Source of the DNA: Ophioceras dolichostomum
Taxonomy: Eukaryota; Ascomycota; Sordariomycetes; Magnaporthales; Ophioceraceae
Assembly (NCBI GenBank): GCA_003049485.1
Contig: PYST01000227.1
Coordinates: 1-63,238 of the forward strand
Length of the DNA stretch: 63,238 nucleotides
Direction: 5' to 3'
The position numbers were made by a program, and so were the translations under genes. Below the pieces are notes generated by a model, which saw only the letters and a program-made list of their open reading frames with translations, was not told the DNA's origin and did not search any database. Shown piece by piece: positions 8,651 through 19,703 of this stretch; position 1 is the stretch's first letter; the number at the start of each line of letters is the position of its first letter.

Positions 8651-11344
8651 TCAACGCCATTCCCCTTTCCCAAAGTTTCTCTCCAAGAATTTGTCAATCC
8701 ACCCTTTCGGGCCGGCTGGCCGCCGCGGGGCGTCTATGTGAGGAGTAGGGGCGTACTGGGCGGCAGCGGCTGCCAGAGAGGCCGTCGCTACCGGAGTGGC
8801 CCTGGGGGCCGGAGTGGCCATTGCTGCCAGAGTGGCCGCCATCGCCAAAGCGGTTGTCACCGCCGGCGGAGGGGTCGGCGACGGCGCAGTGGTTGCAGTC
8901 GCCGGACCGGCTGCTATCTCTTCAATCTCATCATTGTAAAGCTCTTCGTCTTCAACCAGGGCGGAGACCAACTCGTCGATCGAGTATCCCTCGTATTGCT
9001 TCACAACCTTGCTCCCCGACTCGGGGTCCTCGTGAAACATCTGGCCAGGCCGACCGCCACCCACGCTCCAAACTCGGGGCGACGCTTTGGATGGTGGAGG
9101 ATTGCTCGAACTTCCCCGCCCAGGGTCGGAATCGGGAAAAGGAAAAGAAGAGGAGGAAGAGGAGGAATTGGAAGAGGAATCTGATTGCGAAGCGGTCTTG
9201 CGCTTCTGTTTCCCTTTGTCTCCCCGGAGTGTTGTGGCTTTTCCTTGCGATGCCGAGGAACTGCTCTCATCAAGGTGAGCCGCAGCAAGAGCGTGACTCG
9301 ACGGCCCCGATGTCTGGCCATTCCCCGTTGACGCCTGGCCGTTCCCTGTCGACGCCTGGCCGTTCCCCGTCGACGCCTGGGGATATTCTATTGTCGCAAC
9401 GCATCCATCAGTTTGCTGCCCACTCTGTAAATACCAAGTTCTCAAGGACGCTAACTGCCGATTCATATGACAGACAGGAGACATATCCTCATACCTTCAG
9501 GTGTTTTGCGGGCCCTGATCTTTTCCCTGAGAGTATTGTGGAACGATCTGAATTGCCGAAACAGCCGGGTAAGTACTTTGCACGAGCAGAGACACGATCC
9601 ATCGTTGAAAGGCTCAAGCGATGGCTCTGCCGGTTGTGCAGCTGCTGCTCCGGTGCTTGGTACAGCTTCTGCTCCGGCGCTTGATGCGCTCAGAGACTCT
9701 TCGACTGCTTCCGAAAAAAGGTCGTCCGGGGTGAACCCAGGCTCGGAGAGAGGGCTAGTGGGTGATCTAAGTTGCCCGACGGCGGCAGTTCCTAACGATG
9801 GGGCCGAACAACGACCCTCCTGTGAGGTATACGTCCCGCGTCTACCGCATGCTGCTCACGTGTCCGTTAATATTGGAGATTTAATAGCCATAGGTAAGAG
9901 AGAGAGAGAGAGAAAAATAGAAGGCCACTTGACGTAGCTCTAAGTTCTGTGACAGCAACTCGTGGCGAGGGGGCGTAGCGGCTGACTCACTCCTATAATT
10001 GTAATAGTTGAAATTGCCTCTAGCCCCCGTGCCCGCAGATCTGCGCGGACTGCCACTGCCGCCCCTTAGATGGAGAGACGAGTCTATATCCTCAGATTCT
10101 TCTTGCGAACCGAACAGCAATGGATCAATCAGGCTGGTACCGACCTGGGCAGGGGCTGCCTCTCCGTCGCCTTCCTAAGCCGATGGGACCGATGCCAGAC
10201 TCGTCGTGGCTGGCTGGCTGCGATGATGGCTTGGCATCTCGTCGTCATCTTCATCGTCTTCTTCGTCAGCGAATTGGCCAGAGTCTCCCTCCTCGTCCCG
10301 TAGCTGCTCGGACAGTATGTGCGCGGCTTCCACGTCGACTAAATCTAATGGGTCTGATGGGGGATCTTCCGCATCCCCCTCTTGCTCATCATCCATACCC
10401 GGTGATAAAGATGGTAGGTCATAATCAGACTCCGGCTCCCTGTCCTTATCAGGCTTCGGATCTTCGTCCTCATCCAAATCCTCGTCCTCATCTTCCTCAA
10501 TGTCACCCAGTTCGCAGAGCAGCTTCCTAGCATAGAATATGATAACATTTTTTCTGGACAGGGTCGAGTTTGCCACGCGAGGCAGCTGCCTGTTTTTTTC
10601 GTGAGTCTGTCGTATCTCCTCCTTCTCGCGCTCAGACAGACTGTGGAAACGTTTGATCTCCTCTTTGACGGAAGGTGTGCGATCTGGATTGAAATCTGCC
10701 ACGAGGAGGCGATCGACCTCTTCCTAAATCATCGTGTAGAGCACGCGGGTGAGCGGGCTGCGAACCTCCTCCAGGCGGTCGAGTCGGTCCTGGTCTTCGT
10801 CGTCCTCGTGGTAGAGGATATTCCAGATGGTCTTCGCGTGCTCCCTAGCCCACGCGCGGCCGAACTCAATGTCGTGCTTCAGGTCCTCCTCCTTGTCCAG
10901 CTCCGCCCGGTCTCGCGTGGCGGCCTTGCGGTTGATCGTGGCCTCCAGGATCTTCACGTCCTCCGGCTTGATCTCGTGCTGCTTCGCCCGCAGCTCCGCG
11001 ACCTCCTGGTCGACGAGGGCGGCCCTCTTCTGCTCGCTCTCGGCGCAGCTGCGGGTGTGGCAGTCGAGGCAGTTGCCGTCGAAGTAGTAGCGGGAGATCG
11101 TTATCTGGTCGTGGCCCTGGCACAGCTGGCTAAGCTTTTCCGGGTCGCCTTTGATGCAGTTGATGAACAGAGAGTTCTTGTGACCGCACCGGTAGATCAA
11201 GAGTGCGACGTTACACATGCTGAGTGTGACTCGCGGGGCGCGAAGTTGAGAGATTTGTGATGGAGTCGTGACTTTAGATCGTGACTTAAGAGGGAAATAG
11301 TCTGGTGTCCCGACGAGGGTGCAAGCATCGGGGCTGCGAAACAA
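8651..11344 (-). CDS. Unrecognised 837-codon gene interrupted by two in-frame TAG codons
   Basis: Proposed exons 11344-9991, 9851-9495 and 9450-8651 join in phase (introns of 139 and 44 nt; the second is very short, so that junction is uncertain). The N-terminal part, best start perhaps the ATG at 11220, has a Cys/His-rich module (CNVALLIYRCGHKN, LCQGHDQ, NCLDCHTRSC) that could bind zinc, then a charged helical segment. After TAG at 10724-10726 the same frame continues (EEVDRLLVADFNPD, coiled and very acidic) to a second TAG at 10175-10177 and on (EGDGEAAPAQVG). Neither downstream piece has an ATG near its start, which argues for one gene rather than three. Third-position GC is high before the first TAG and clearly lower after it. 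The C-terminus ends WIDKFLERNFGKGEWR. Alternatives: a 206-residue protein (10724-11344) plus decayed downstream sequence; missed introns ending at the TAGs; a separate 277-codon ORF with an ATG at 9484. Function unknown. Confidence 0.5.
9315..9377 (-). repeat. 21-bp tandem repeat (three units) in coding sequence
   Basis: Units start at 9315, 9336 and 9357 and differ by one or two bases. They encode three copies of the heptapeptide ASTGNGQ in the last exon of the two-TAG gene. All three stay in frame. Confidence 0.85.
10175..10177 (-). other. In-frame TAG codon no. 2
   Basis: The minus strand reads TCG GCT TAG GAA GGC; the frame stays open on both sides (TTSLASVPSA / EGDGEAAPAQVGTSLIDPLLF). 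It shares the octamer TTAGGAAG with the first TAG. I see no good GTRNGT donor within about 170 nt upstream. Confidence 0.85.
10724..10726 (-). other. In-frame TAG codon no. 1
   Basis: The minus strand reads ATG ATT TAG GAA GAG with coding character on both sides (LTRVLYTMI / EEVDRLLVADF). It could be a true stop, a CAG-to-TAG mutation, an A-to-I editing site (TAG to TGG, Trp), or the 3' end of an unrecognised intron, because ATTTAG|G also fits an acceptor. Confidence 0.85.
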
Positions 11345-13007
11345 TGATGTGTGGGATAGAAATTCTAGGATTTGTACGCGCCCGCAGACACGACCAATAC
11401 GTCAGAAGAATGAGGGAGAAGTGGGAAGACGACGGTGACAGAAAATAAGTGAAGGCTAAGAATGGAATCGAGCATGCCGATAACTGACTGTCTGTCTCTG
11501 GTCGGTGGGTTGGCGGAGGACAAAGTGCAGGGTCTCATCAGAGGTCGGTTGAAAGGCCTGGAGGGTGGTGAAGAGGGACGGCAGTTAAGTCCAACGGGAA
11601 AGTCCAATGCTGTCATGGCCCAGGCAGTCTCGCCTTCCTCGCGGCACCTTATACCTGGATGGCAGGTACGGTGGGATGGTGGAAACTATAGGATTCATCT
11701 GCCATTGTTGGGAAGTCGGTTCAACGAGGTTAAAGGCAGGAACGAACTTCCATTGTTAGCAGCGCCCCTTCCGCCTTTCACCTTGGGAATAAAGGTCATT
11801 TTGACCAGTGCCAAGAAAATTCAAAAAGGGAGACGGGGAAAAAAGAGGGCAGAACCCGAGTAATGGATAGTATGCGGGCTGGACTGGAAGCTGGAGGTGA
11901 GTGAGCTCTGTGACGATTGCCTCCCGTCATTCCGCCCGCTCGATCCGAAGGGTTTAGGTCGGCAGCAAACGCAAGACAACCCCAGCTAGCTCGTCCGTTT
12001 GACGTGACTTGATCAAATGAAAGGGAGAAATGCACATGAGGCTGGGTCTGAGGGTCAACAGATACAAGTCAGTGGGCAGTGACCGGCTCCAGTCGCCCCG
12101 TTGAACGGCCTGAGCGTCCTGCATGCACGCTTCAACAAAAAGCTTCTGGTTTCTCTTTCCCCGTGCTCTTTGTCTTCCCAGCCTGCTTGCCTGCTGGGAC
12201 CGGCGAGGAGGTAACTCAACAAAAGAGTGTGACCGATGATGCCGTGGACTCCTTTGTGCGAGGCTGCTGTGGCCTCTAGAGCCCTTCATGGTTCCTCTTC
12301 ACAAGCCAGAGACCAAACCTTCTGCAAGCCCCTCATTGTCTGGACGTGGTTCGACCAGGGGCCAATCAGGTATAGATGACGGTGTCTTTTTGAGGAACAA
12401 AGGCAATGTCCCAACCTATGCCTCCTATCTCGTCCTCCACAAGGGTGCTCCGTTGCCACCGCACCCTTGGTGACAGTGGTCCGTCAGGAACTCAGGGGGT
12501 GGTCCGACAAACAACAGCTGAAATGGTCAACGCCGTGCAACGTAGCAGGTAATCAGAAGTCGGCGCAGACGGCCGAGTAGGGTTATCTCCCAAATAGGAA
12601 AGACGAAGAGAAGAACAAAGGACGAAAATCACTTGGTCCTTCTGTTCTGCTTTGTGGGACCTGGCGACATGGCAAAACGGTACGCCGCAAGTACAGCATC
12701 GGGTACACTGAAGTGACGCAATGGCAAGCATCCTCACTCACCTGCCACATGCAAATTCAAGCTGTAAGCTGTAGATGGTATTTGGTATCCCGCGCTGCGC
12801 CCGAGTGTGTTTACAGAGTCTATCCGTCCCCACAAAGACGCCGTACAGGGGCTTTAAGCTTTCCATCCCACCGTAACGCCAATCCGCTCCAAGAAGAGGT
12901 AAAGAAACGAAGAAAAAGGAGGAGACTGAGAAGAGAAAACAAATAACAAAGCCGCTGCAAAAATTAGGAAGTAGATAAACTGGGAAATAGGGTGAAGTGG
13001 GCTTGTT
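11345..13007. other. Intergenic: upstream region of the two-TAG gene and 3' flank of DUG3
   Basis: An ATG-started 133-codon frame at 11462-11863 has no recognisable domain and no splice support, so it is not called. Nothing else stands out. Confidence 0.55.
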
Positions 13008-14899
13008 TCACTGTGAGAATCTCAGCTCTGGGAAATACTGCGCAATCTTGTTAGGATCTCCGAAGCCGTTCCGCGGCATCTGCTCCGGTGGGGTGACGGG
13101 AGTGGCCGGATCGGTGTCGGAATCGCGCGCCAGCACGCCGCCGGCCGCAGCTGCAGCCGCGGCCGCGGCGCTCTCGACCTCGCTGAGCGACATGCGCTTC
13201 TTCTTGATGTTGCCCTGTGCGGGCGGGTTCGCCGATGAAATGCGCGTCCCCCCAACAGGGGGCAGGACGGCCGTGATAGAGCGCAGGTCGGACGAGGCGA
13301 AGCCCGGATAGTCCGCGGCGGACGTCGACAGCGCCGTCCTCACCCGCGGCGAGGTGCCGGACATCTCTGGGCTCCGCGACCGCAGCAGGCTGAAGGGCAT
13401 CATGGGGAGGGCCTTCTTCTGCTGCGTGTCGAGGTCGACGCCGTATCCGCCTCCTCCGGCTCCACCGACTGCTGCCGCTGCGCCGGGCACCGAAGGGTTG
13501 AGATGGACCTGGAAGCCCGGAGGCTTCTCGTTCGCGGAGAGCCCCTTGGTCTGCACGTATGCTGGAGACCGGTGGTGGTAAGGCGTGCGATCCGAAAACT
13601 GGTCGATGATCGGATGGACCATGACGGTTTGCCCGTGGATGGTCAAAATGGAGTTTGTGGGGACGCTGACCCAGTTTTCTATCCTCAGGGGTTGTGCGAT
13701 TAGTCCGGTCCATCATCCCCACAGTGGTGTCTCAAGATCCCTTCCCTGTCGCCCCACGAGGCTGCATAGGCACTCAAACAACAACACATACCTCTCTCGA
13801 AAGTAAGCGGCTCGCTGGCGACTAGAACGACGCCGGCACCCTTGTCCCGGCGCTTCATCTGAAAGTTGCGGTCGTCCCCGGCGAACGGCTGGTTCTCCCA
13901 CTGGCTGCCCGAGGAGTAGTAGAGACTGGCGGCCTGGTCCGTCGAGCTGCCCACGTAGCGCGTGCATATGATGCTGTGGCCGTCCGTGAGGGCGAAGTTG
14001 AGCAGGCTGCGCGTGTCGACGTTCTCGGCGTGCACCACGCTCTCTGGGATCTGGTCGATCAGCTCGTTGATGAGGTCGATGGTCTTCAGCATGGCGCGGC
14101 GAAGGACCGTGGGGCCGAAGCCCTTCTCCGGCTGGGAGCTGGGATCGTAGCCCATGCGCTCCAGAGTGTCGAGGAAGAGCGCGAATGCCCATTCGCTGTC
14201 GGTGCCGCCGACGACGCCCAGGTACCACTTGTCGGCCAGGCGTTCACCGAGATGCCGCTTGATATACCTCCAGCCGCCAAGGCCGCCGTTGTGCATCCAC
14301 ATCAGGCTGCCGTGGCAGAAGGGGTGGCAGTTGTCATCCGACAGCGAACCTTCGGTCGAGGCGCGGACGTGGGCGAAGACCATGCGGGATGCCGTCTTAT
14401 TTGCGAGCCGGGCGAGGTTCGTGCAGTTCCAGGCTGGGATCGTCGAGGTGAACAGGCAGGGCGCCGCCCCCAGCTTGGGCGGCGTGTAGAAGCCGATACC
14501 GAAGCCATCGGCGTTGTTCTGTCCCCGCCTCGTGTCCTGTGATGATCACCCCAGTAATTGCGAGTTAGTCAAACAGCAAACGTCTAGCTGGGGAGAAGGT
14601 ATCATGAAGCTTCGAAGAATCGAAGAAAGAGGCCTCGAGATCGCTGAGGTTTGAAGGTGCCGGGAGTCACGTACCAGTCGGAGGCGTGAGTCAAAGGACT
14701 GCTTGAGAATGGAGTGCGTGGGGTCGAGAATCAACTTCGACAAGAGAATCTCGTCGCTCCCCTTATAGACCTAGGCATGGACAAGCGTGCGTCTCGTCAG
14801 TTGGGTCCCGAACACATGCAAAAGCAGAGTCATGACACTGGAAGGCTAATGCAGCTAGGCAGGTGTAGTTAAGGCTCGACTTACAAGAAACCTACACAT
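13008..14899 (-). CDS. DUG3: Dug3-type class-II glutamine amidotransferase (glutathione degradation)
   Basis: Four exons fit in phase: 14899-14885 (15 nt, M-C-R-F-L), 14770-14675, 14536-13792 and 13678-13008, giving 508 residues. Removal of the initiator Met exposes Cys2, the nucleophile of Ntn-type glutamine amidotransferases. Further family signatures are VYKGSDEILLSKLI, DTRRGQNNADGFGIGFY, MVFAHVRASTEG, NCHPF and the MHNGGLGGW loop, then GGTDSEWAFALFLD. In yeast, Dug3 works with Dug2 in the cytosolic alternative gamma-glutamyl pathway that opens glutathione to Glu and Cys-Gly. The C-terminal 150 residues (Gly/Ala-rich, poly-Ala) are a fungal extension of unknown role. The first exon is so short that automatic gene finders may miss it and thereby lose the catalytic Cys. 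DUG3 is divergent from MGM1. Confidence 0.93.
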
Positions 14900-16007
14900 G
14901 GTTAGGTGGCGTCATTTGCTCAGTTTAGAGGTTTTCAAAGGCTGGACGATGTTTGTCGAACAACCAATTGCCGTTGCACGCGCTCGATTGGAATCTGATT
15001 GGTAGAGTAGGAAATGAAGCAGACGGCGACTGAGACCGGAAAGGTTAAAAACAAGATGTTTTTTTATCTCTCTTGTTTTTTGTTGCATGTGGTGTTGAAC
15101 CGTGTCTTCAATCTCGCCCTCATTTCAGCGCCGTTGGGATGTTGGTTTGAGGCTGACGAAATCGGCCCTGCAAATTGCGCTAGGCGGCGAACTGGGTGGG
15201 TCCAGCCACTGCCGCATCCTCCGGATTCGGGATTCGCTCAGTGAGCACCACCATAACCATTGCGACGAAGGAACTGAATGTGCACTGTAAATTGCCTGGA
15301 ATCCATGGTGGTTATTGGTATCATTTTAGACTAAATAAGTCTGTAGGTCAGGGGTGAAGACAAAGCCGCACGACATGATCCACGCTGGGGGATTTAAGAT
15401 GAGAAGCTTCCTATCGAATTAGTATAGTACACGCTATCTTGTCCCATCATTGCTGTGTTATCCGACGGCTCTTGGTCGTCTTACAACCAGATTGGGAACT
15501 TCATCAGCCAGGGCCGGAAACAACCCTAAAGTCGTCTATCCGTTATATATGACTCAACTCCGTATGAAGTACATGCCGGAAAACCTCTCGCTTTAGTACC
15601 TACCTAGTTATCGCCCCCGTTAAGATTGGAATCCGCATGCATGAAATATGAAAGATGAAGAATATGAAATTGATCATGCTGGGCTTGACACCTCACTCCC
15701 TGTCAGAATGTTGTCTTTCTCGCGTGCATAAAGCGCACAGGCCACAGCTTAATCCGACGCCTTGAATTTTGTTCCACGCCACGCCACTCGTCATGCTGCA
15801 TCGGCATCGACCTATCGATTACGCCCATTCCATCGTTCCGCATCTCGTTCCACTTCGGAACTGTCAAGCGTTTTCGGTGCCAAGCCAACCAGCTACAGAG
15901 CCGCCGCGCCACTCCGATCATTCACGGATGCGACCGTCCGGCATCGTCGTTGTCGCTGCCGCCGCCGCTGCCGCCGCAGAGAGCTGTCCCGTTTATCTCC
16001 TGCCGCC
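14900..16007. promoter_or_regulatory. Divergent DUG3/MGM1 intergenic promoter region
   Basis: These 1.1 kb separate the two divergent start codons. No ORF here has support; the open frame running into MGM1 from 15762 begins at TTG and is leader. I see no clear TATA box for either gene. The pyrimidine- and CCG-rich stretch at 15930-16007 precedes the MGM1 ATG in a good context (GCCGCCATGA). Confidence 0.5.
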
Positions 16008-18981
16008 ATGAGTGGGCGGTTCGTTGCAGCAGGGGCTCTTCCCCTGGCGCGACGCGCCGCTGTGCGATTTTACCATCGGAGGCTGCCCACGGGCGGCCTG
16101 CAACATGCCGATGCCGCCATACGCGCCACGAGGAGACGGATGTGGTTCTCGGGTAATGCCTTCCATAACGCCGTCATCGTCCGCAATGCCTCCTTCGCGC
16201 GCTTCATTCCCAAGCTGGTCGTCAAGTTCGCAAGACTCCCCGCCTTGTTTGGCGGCATGATGATTGGGGGCGCTGCGTGGGTTCAGTACCAGGCGATCCG
16301 TAAGAAGCCCTACCCCTTTGCTGTCCCCCGCGTATGATCCATAGGTCCACGACTAACGTTCTGCGCAGAGGTGAGCAACTCGGCCATCGACATGTACAAC
16401 AACACGAAAGCGACTGTCACCGACGCTGCCGGCAGCTTGTGGGGCAGCGCGATGGGTATCGCAAGCCAAACCAAGCGCGGATGGGAAAACACAAAAGAGC
16501 AGGTTGAACTTCCCGAATGGTTGCAGAAGATGCTGCGAGCCTCAGAGGAGGTCACAGGTGGACAAGGAGGCAAAGGAGGCGGCCCAGACCCGGGCAACGA
16601 ACCACCAAAGCAAAGCCGAGCCGGTGTCGCCGCGGGCGTCGGGGCCAGCGCCGCTGCATACGGATACGAGAAGTCGTCCGAAGACGACGACCGGGCCCCG
16701 GAGGAGGTCGCCAGGGACGATCAGATGATGGTCCTGACCAAGAAGATGATCGAAATCCGGAATATCCTCCAGAAGGTCGGGCAGTCGAGCTCGCTCACGC
16801 TCCCTTCCATCGTCGTTATCGGGTCGCAGTCCAGTGGGAAGAGCTCGGTCCTGGAGGCCATAGTCGGCCACGAGTTTCTACCGAAGGGCTCTAACATGGT
16901 CACCCGGAGGCCTATCGAGCTGACTCTCGTGAACACGCCCGAGTCCCGGGCCGAGTATGGCGAGTTCCCCGACTTGGGACTGAGGAAAGTCACGGACTTT
17001 TCGTCCATCCAAAGGACACTCACCGAGCTCAACCTTGCCGTGCCCGACGCCGAATGCGTCTCTGACGACCCCATCCACCTGACCATATACTCTCCCAATG
17101 TCCCGGACCTGTCGCTCATCGACCTTCCGGGCTACATCCAGGTTGTCGGGCAGAACCAGCCCCTTGAGCTGAAGCAGAAGATCTCGGAGCTGTGCGACAA
17201 GTACATCCAGGCCCCGAACGTCATCCTGGCGATTTCTGCCGCAGACGTCGACTTGGCGAACTCGACAGCCCTGCGCGCGAGCAGGCGGGTCGACCCGCGT
17301 GGCGAGCGCACGATCGGGGTCGTCACCAAGATGGACCTGGTCGAGGCGCCCAGGGGAGCCGCCATTCTGAACGACAAGCAGTACCCTCTCCGGCTTGGCT
17401 ATGTCGGCGTCGTTTCGCGCGCGCCGCCGACGACGGTTGGTCTCTTTAAGAAAGGATCTGGGGACCTCATGTCGACAATAGCCAAGAACGAGAACGCCTT
17501 CTTCTCGTCCCATCCGCTGGAGTTCGGTCCGGAGGCGGGCGTCAACGTCGGCACCACCACCCTGCGCAAGAAGCTCATGCACGTGCTGGAGCAGACCATG
17601 TCCTCCAGCCTGCAGTCCACCAGCGACGCCATACGCCAGGAGCTCGAGGAGGCCACGTACGAGTTCAAGGTGCAGTACAACGACCGCCCGCTCTCCGCCG
17701 AGTCTTACCTCGCCGAGAGCCTCGACGCCTTCAAGCACTCCTTCAAGCAGTTCGCCGAGACGTTCGGCCGGCCGCAGATGCACGAGCTGCTGAAGAACGA
17801 GCTCGACCAGCGCGTGCTCGACCTCCTGGCCCAGCGCTACTGGAACAAGCCCGTCCAGGACCTGTCCCCCGCGGCGCTGGAGCCCGACAGCCTCGTCGAC
17901 CTGCCCCGCTCCGACCCGGAGTCGCTGTACTGGCGCAGGCAGCTGGACGCCTGCACGTCGGCGCTCACGAAGCTCGGCGTGGGCCGCCTCGCCACCACGG
18001 TGGTGGCGTCCAACATCCAGTCCCGCGTCGACGGCCTCGTCGCGCAGTCGACCTTCGTCAACCACCCCTTCGCGCGGCAGGCCATCACGGAGGCCGCGTC
18101 GAGCATCCTCAACGACCGCTTCTACAGCACGAGCGACCAGGTCGAGAACTGCATCAAGCCGTACAAGTTCGACATCGACATGGAGGAGCGCGAGTGGAAC
18201 CACGGCCGCGAGCACGTGGCCGGCGTGCTCAAGAACGAGCTGCAGGCCTGCCAGGCCGCCATGAAGAACCTGGAGGGCGCGGTCGGCGGGAGGCGGAAGC
18301 TGAGGGAGGTCATGGGCTTCATCGACCGCGCGCGTAAGGGCGACGTGGTCGTGGAGGGCGAGGGCCGCAGCGGCGCGGGCGGGTTCAGCGCTGCCCTGCT
18401 TCAGAGAGGTACGTGAAGACAAGATTGACTGACTCCCTGAACCCCTTCCTTTCTCACTCCTCGTAAATCGCCGCAGCTTTAAAACTCTCCGCTCTTCTCT
18501 AGACCGCAAACTAATTCCTATGTAAAACAAAACTCCAGGCCGCGAGGCGGTATTCCTGCGCGACCGCGCCGACATAATCAACATGCGCCTCCTAGCCGTC
18601 AAGTCCAAGCAGTGCCGCGCCATGGACAACAAGTACTACTGCCCGGAGGTCTTCCTAGACGCCGTGGCCACGAAGCTGGCCTCCACGGCGGTCCTGTTCC
18701 TCAACGTCGAGCTGCTGTCCGAGTTCAACTACAACTTCCCGCGCGAGCTCGACGCCCGCCTGGGCCGCCACCTGTCGGACGAGCAGATCGAGCGGTTCGC
18801 CAAGGAGGACCCCAAGATCAAGCGCCACCTCGAGGTCATACGCCGCAAGGAGCTGCTCGAGCTGGTGCTGGAGAAGATGGAGAGCCTGCGGCAGCTTGAG
18901 GGGAGGGAGCGCGCTAGCAGTGGTAGGAGCACTGGTGGTGGCGCGCAGGATAAGCAGAGGAGAGGTTGGGGCATTTTCTGA
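16008..18981 (+). CDS. MGM1: Mitochondrial dynamin-like GTPase Mgm1/Msp1 (OPA1 homologue)
   Basis: Exons 16008-16299, 16369-18408 and 18539-18981 join in phase to 924 residues, the family's usual length. The N-terminus is Arg/Ala-rich without acids (SGRFVAAGALPLARRAAVRFYHRR), a presequence. A hydrophobic segment (LFGGMMIGGAAWVQYQAI) follows about residue 80, the inner-membrane anchor. The dynamin GTPase shows G1 GSQSSGKSS, G2 in TRRPIELTL, G3 DLPG and G4 TKMD, and the C-terminal GED-like region lies in exon 3 (GREAVFLRDRADIINMRL..). Known role: inner-membrane fusion and cristae shape, with long and short forms made by rhomboid cleavage; the cleavage site cannot be pinned from sequence alone. 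It converges on ZRG17. Confidence 0.95.
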
Positions 18982-19703
18982 GCTGGGTATGTGGTGGGGG
19001 ATGGTGATGGCTGGGTCGGTTCCTATCTCTCAGGAGGTAGTTGTCCTCTCTCCTCCAAAGTTCTCTCTTGTTTTTCTCTGCAATGCCTGGTTAACGACTT
19101 GGAGTTTCAAGGCCGAACTGGAATGGGTGGATTGATTGATGAAGGTGGACGAAAGGGGCCCACCTGGCTTGTGCACGTATCTCTTTTTTCCATTCTCACT
19201 TTGCTGGGCTTTTTTGGCTTTCATTTTGGTTACGACGCAATCCCTCCCTGTCTTTTCCATCTTCAGTTTCCGCGTCGTGCGGCGCGATCACAATCAGCTG
19301 TTTGCGCTCACCTATCTTCACCAGTAGGTGTCGCGCCGACGAGCATAACGCTGCAAGCGTTCGCTGTTGTATGTACCTATTTACAAGTGTGAGAAAAATA
19401 CCCTCCTCGACTTATGAAATATAGAAGCAAAACATCCCCATTCGAAGATCATGACATCTCTCCACGAACATTTATGTGCAAGAAAAGAATGCGATATATC
19501 CATTGCAGTGCAGAGCGCTCACCGGCCAGACTGAAATAACCCCAAAACGCCATTCGTATCTGTCTCTTCCCTTTTCTATCCAGATTGATGTATGCATAGT
19601 CGTGAAAAATGTTCGTCGTCCTGGACCTCCCATCTCTCAGAAAAACTCTGAAGCGAATAAAAAGAAGCATAGCAACGTAAAGTCATGAGCCCCAAGCATT
19701 CTG
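18982..19703. other. 3' intergenic region between convergent MGM1 and ZRG17
   Basis: These 722 bp must contain both polyadenylation regions. Only short, unconvincing frames are present. Confidence 0.6.

Noticed and set aside
10682..10768. 42-nt intron ending at the first TAG (donor GTTCGC)
   Set aside because: Possible by frame, but donor is weak, length is extreme, and the sequence reads as good coding; kept only as an alternative in the TAG finding.
11462..11863. 133-codon ATG frame upstream of the two-TAG gene
   Set aside because: No domain, no splice support, Gly/Arg/Leu-rich; probably chance.
16878..18632. 584-codon open frame on the minus strand
   Set aside because: Antisense shadow of MGM1; GC-rich codon bias keeps the opposite frame open. 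The plus strand carries intact dynamin motifs.
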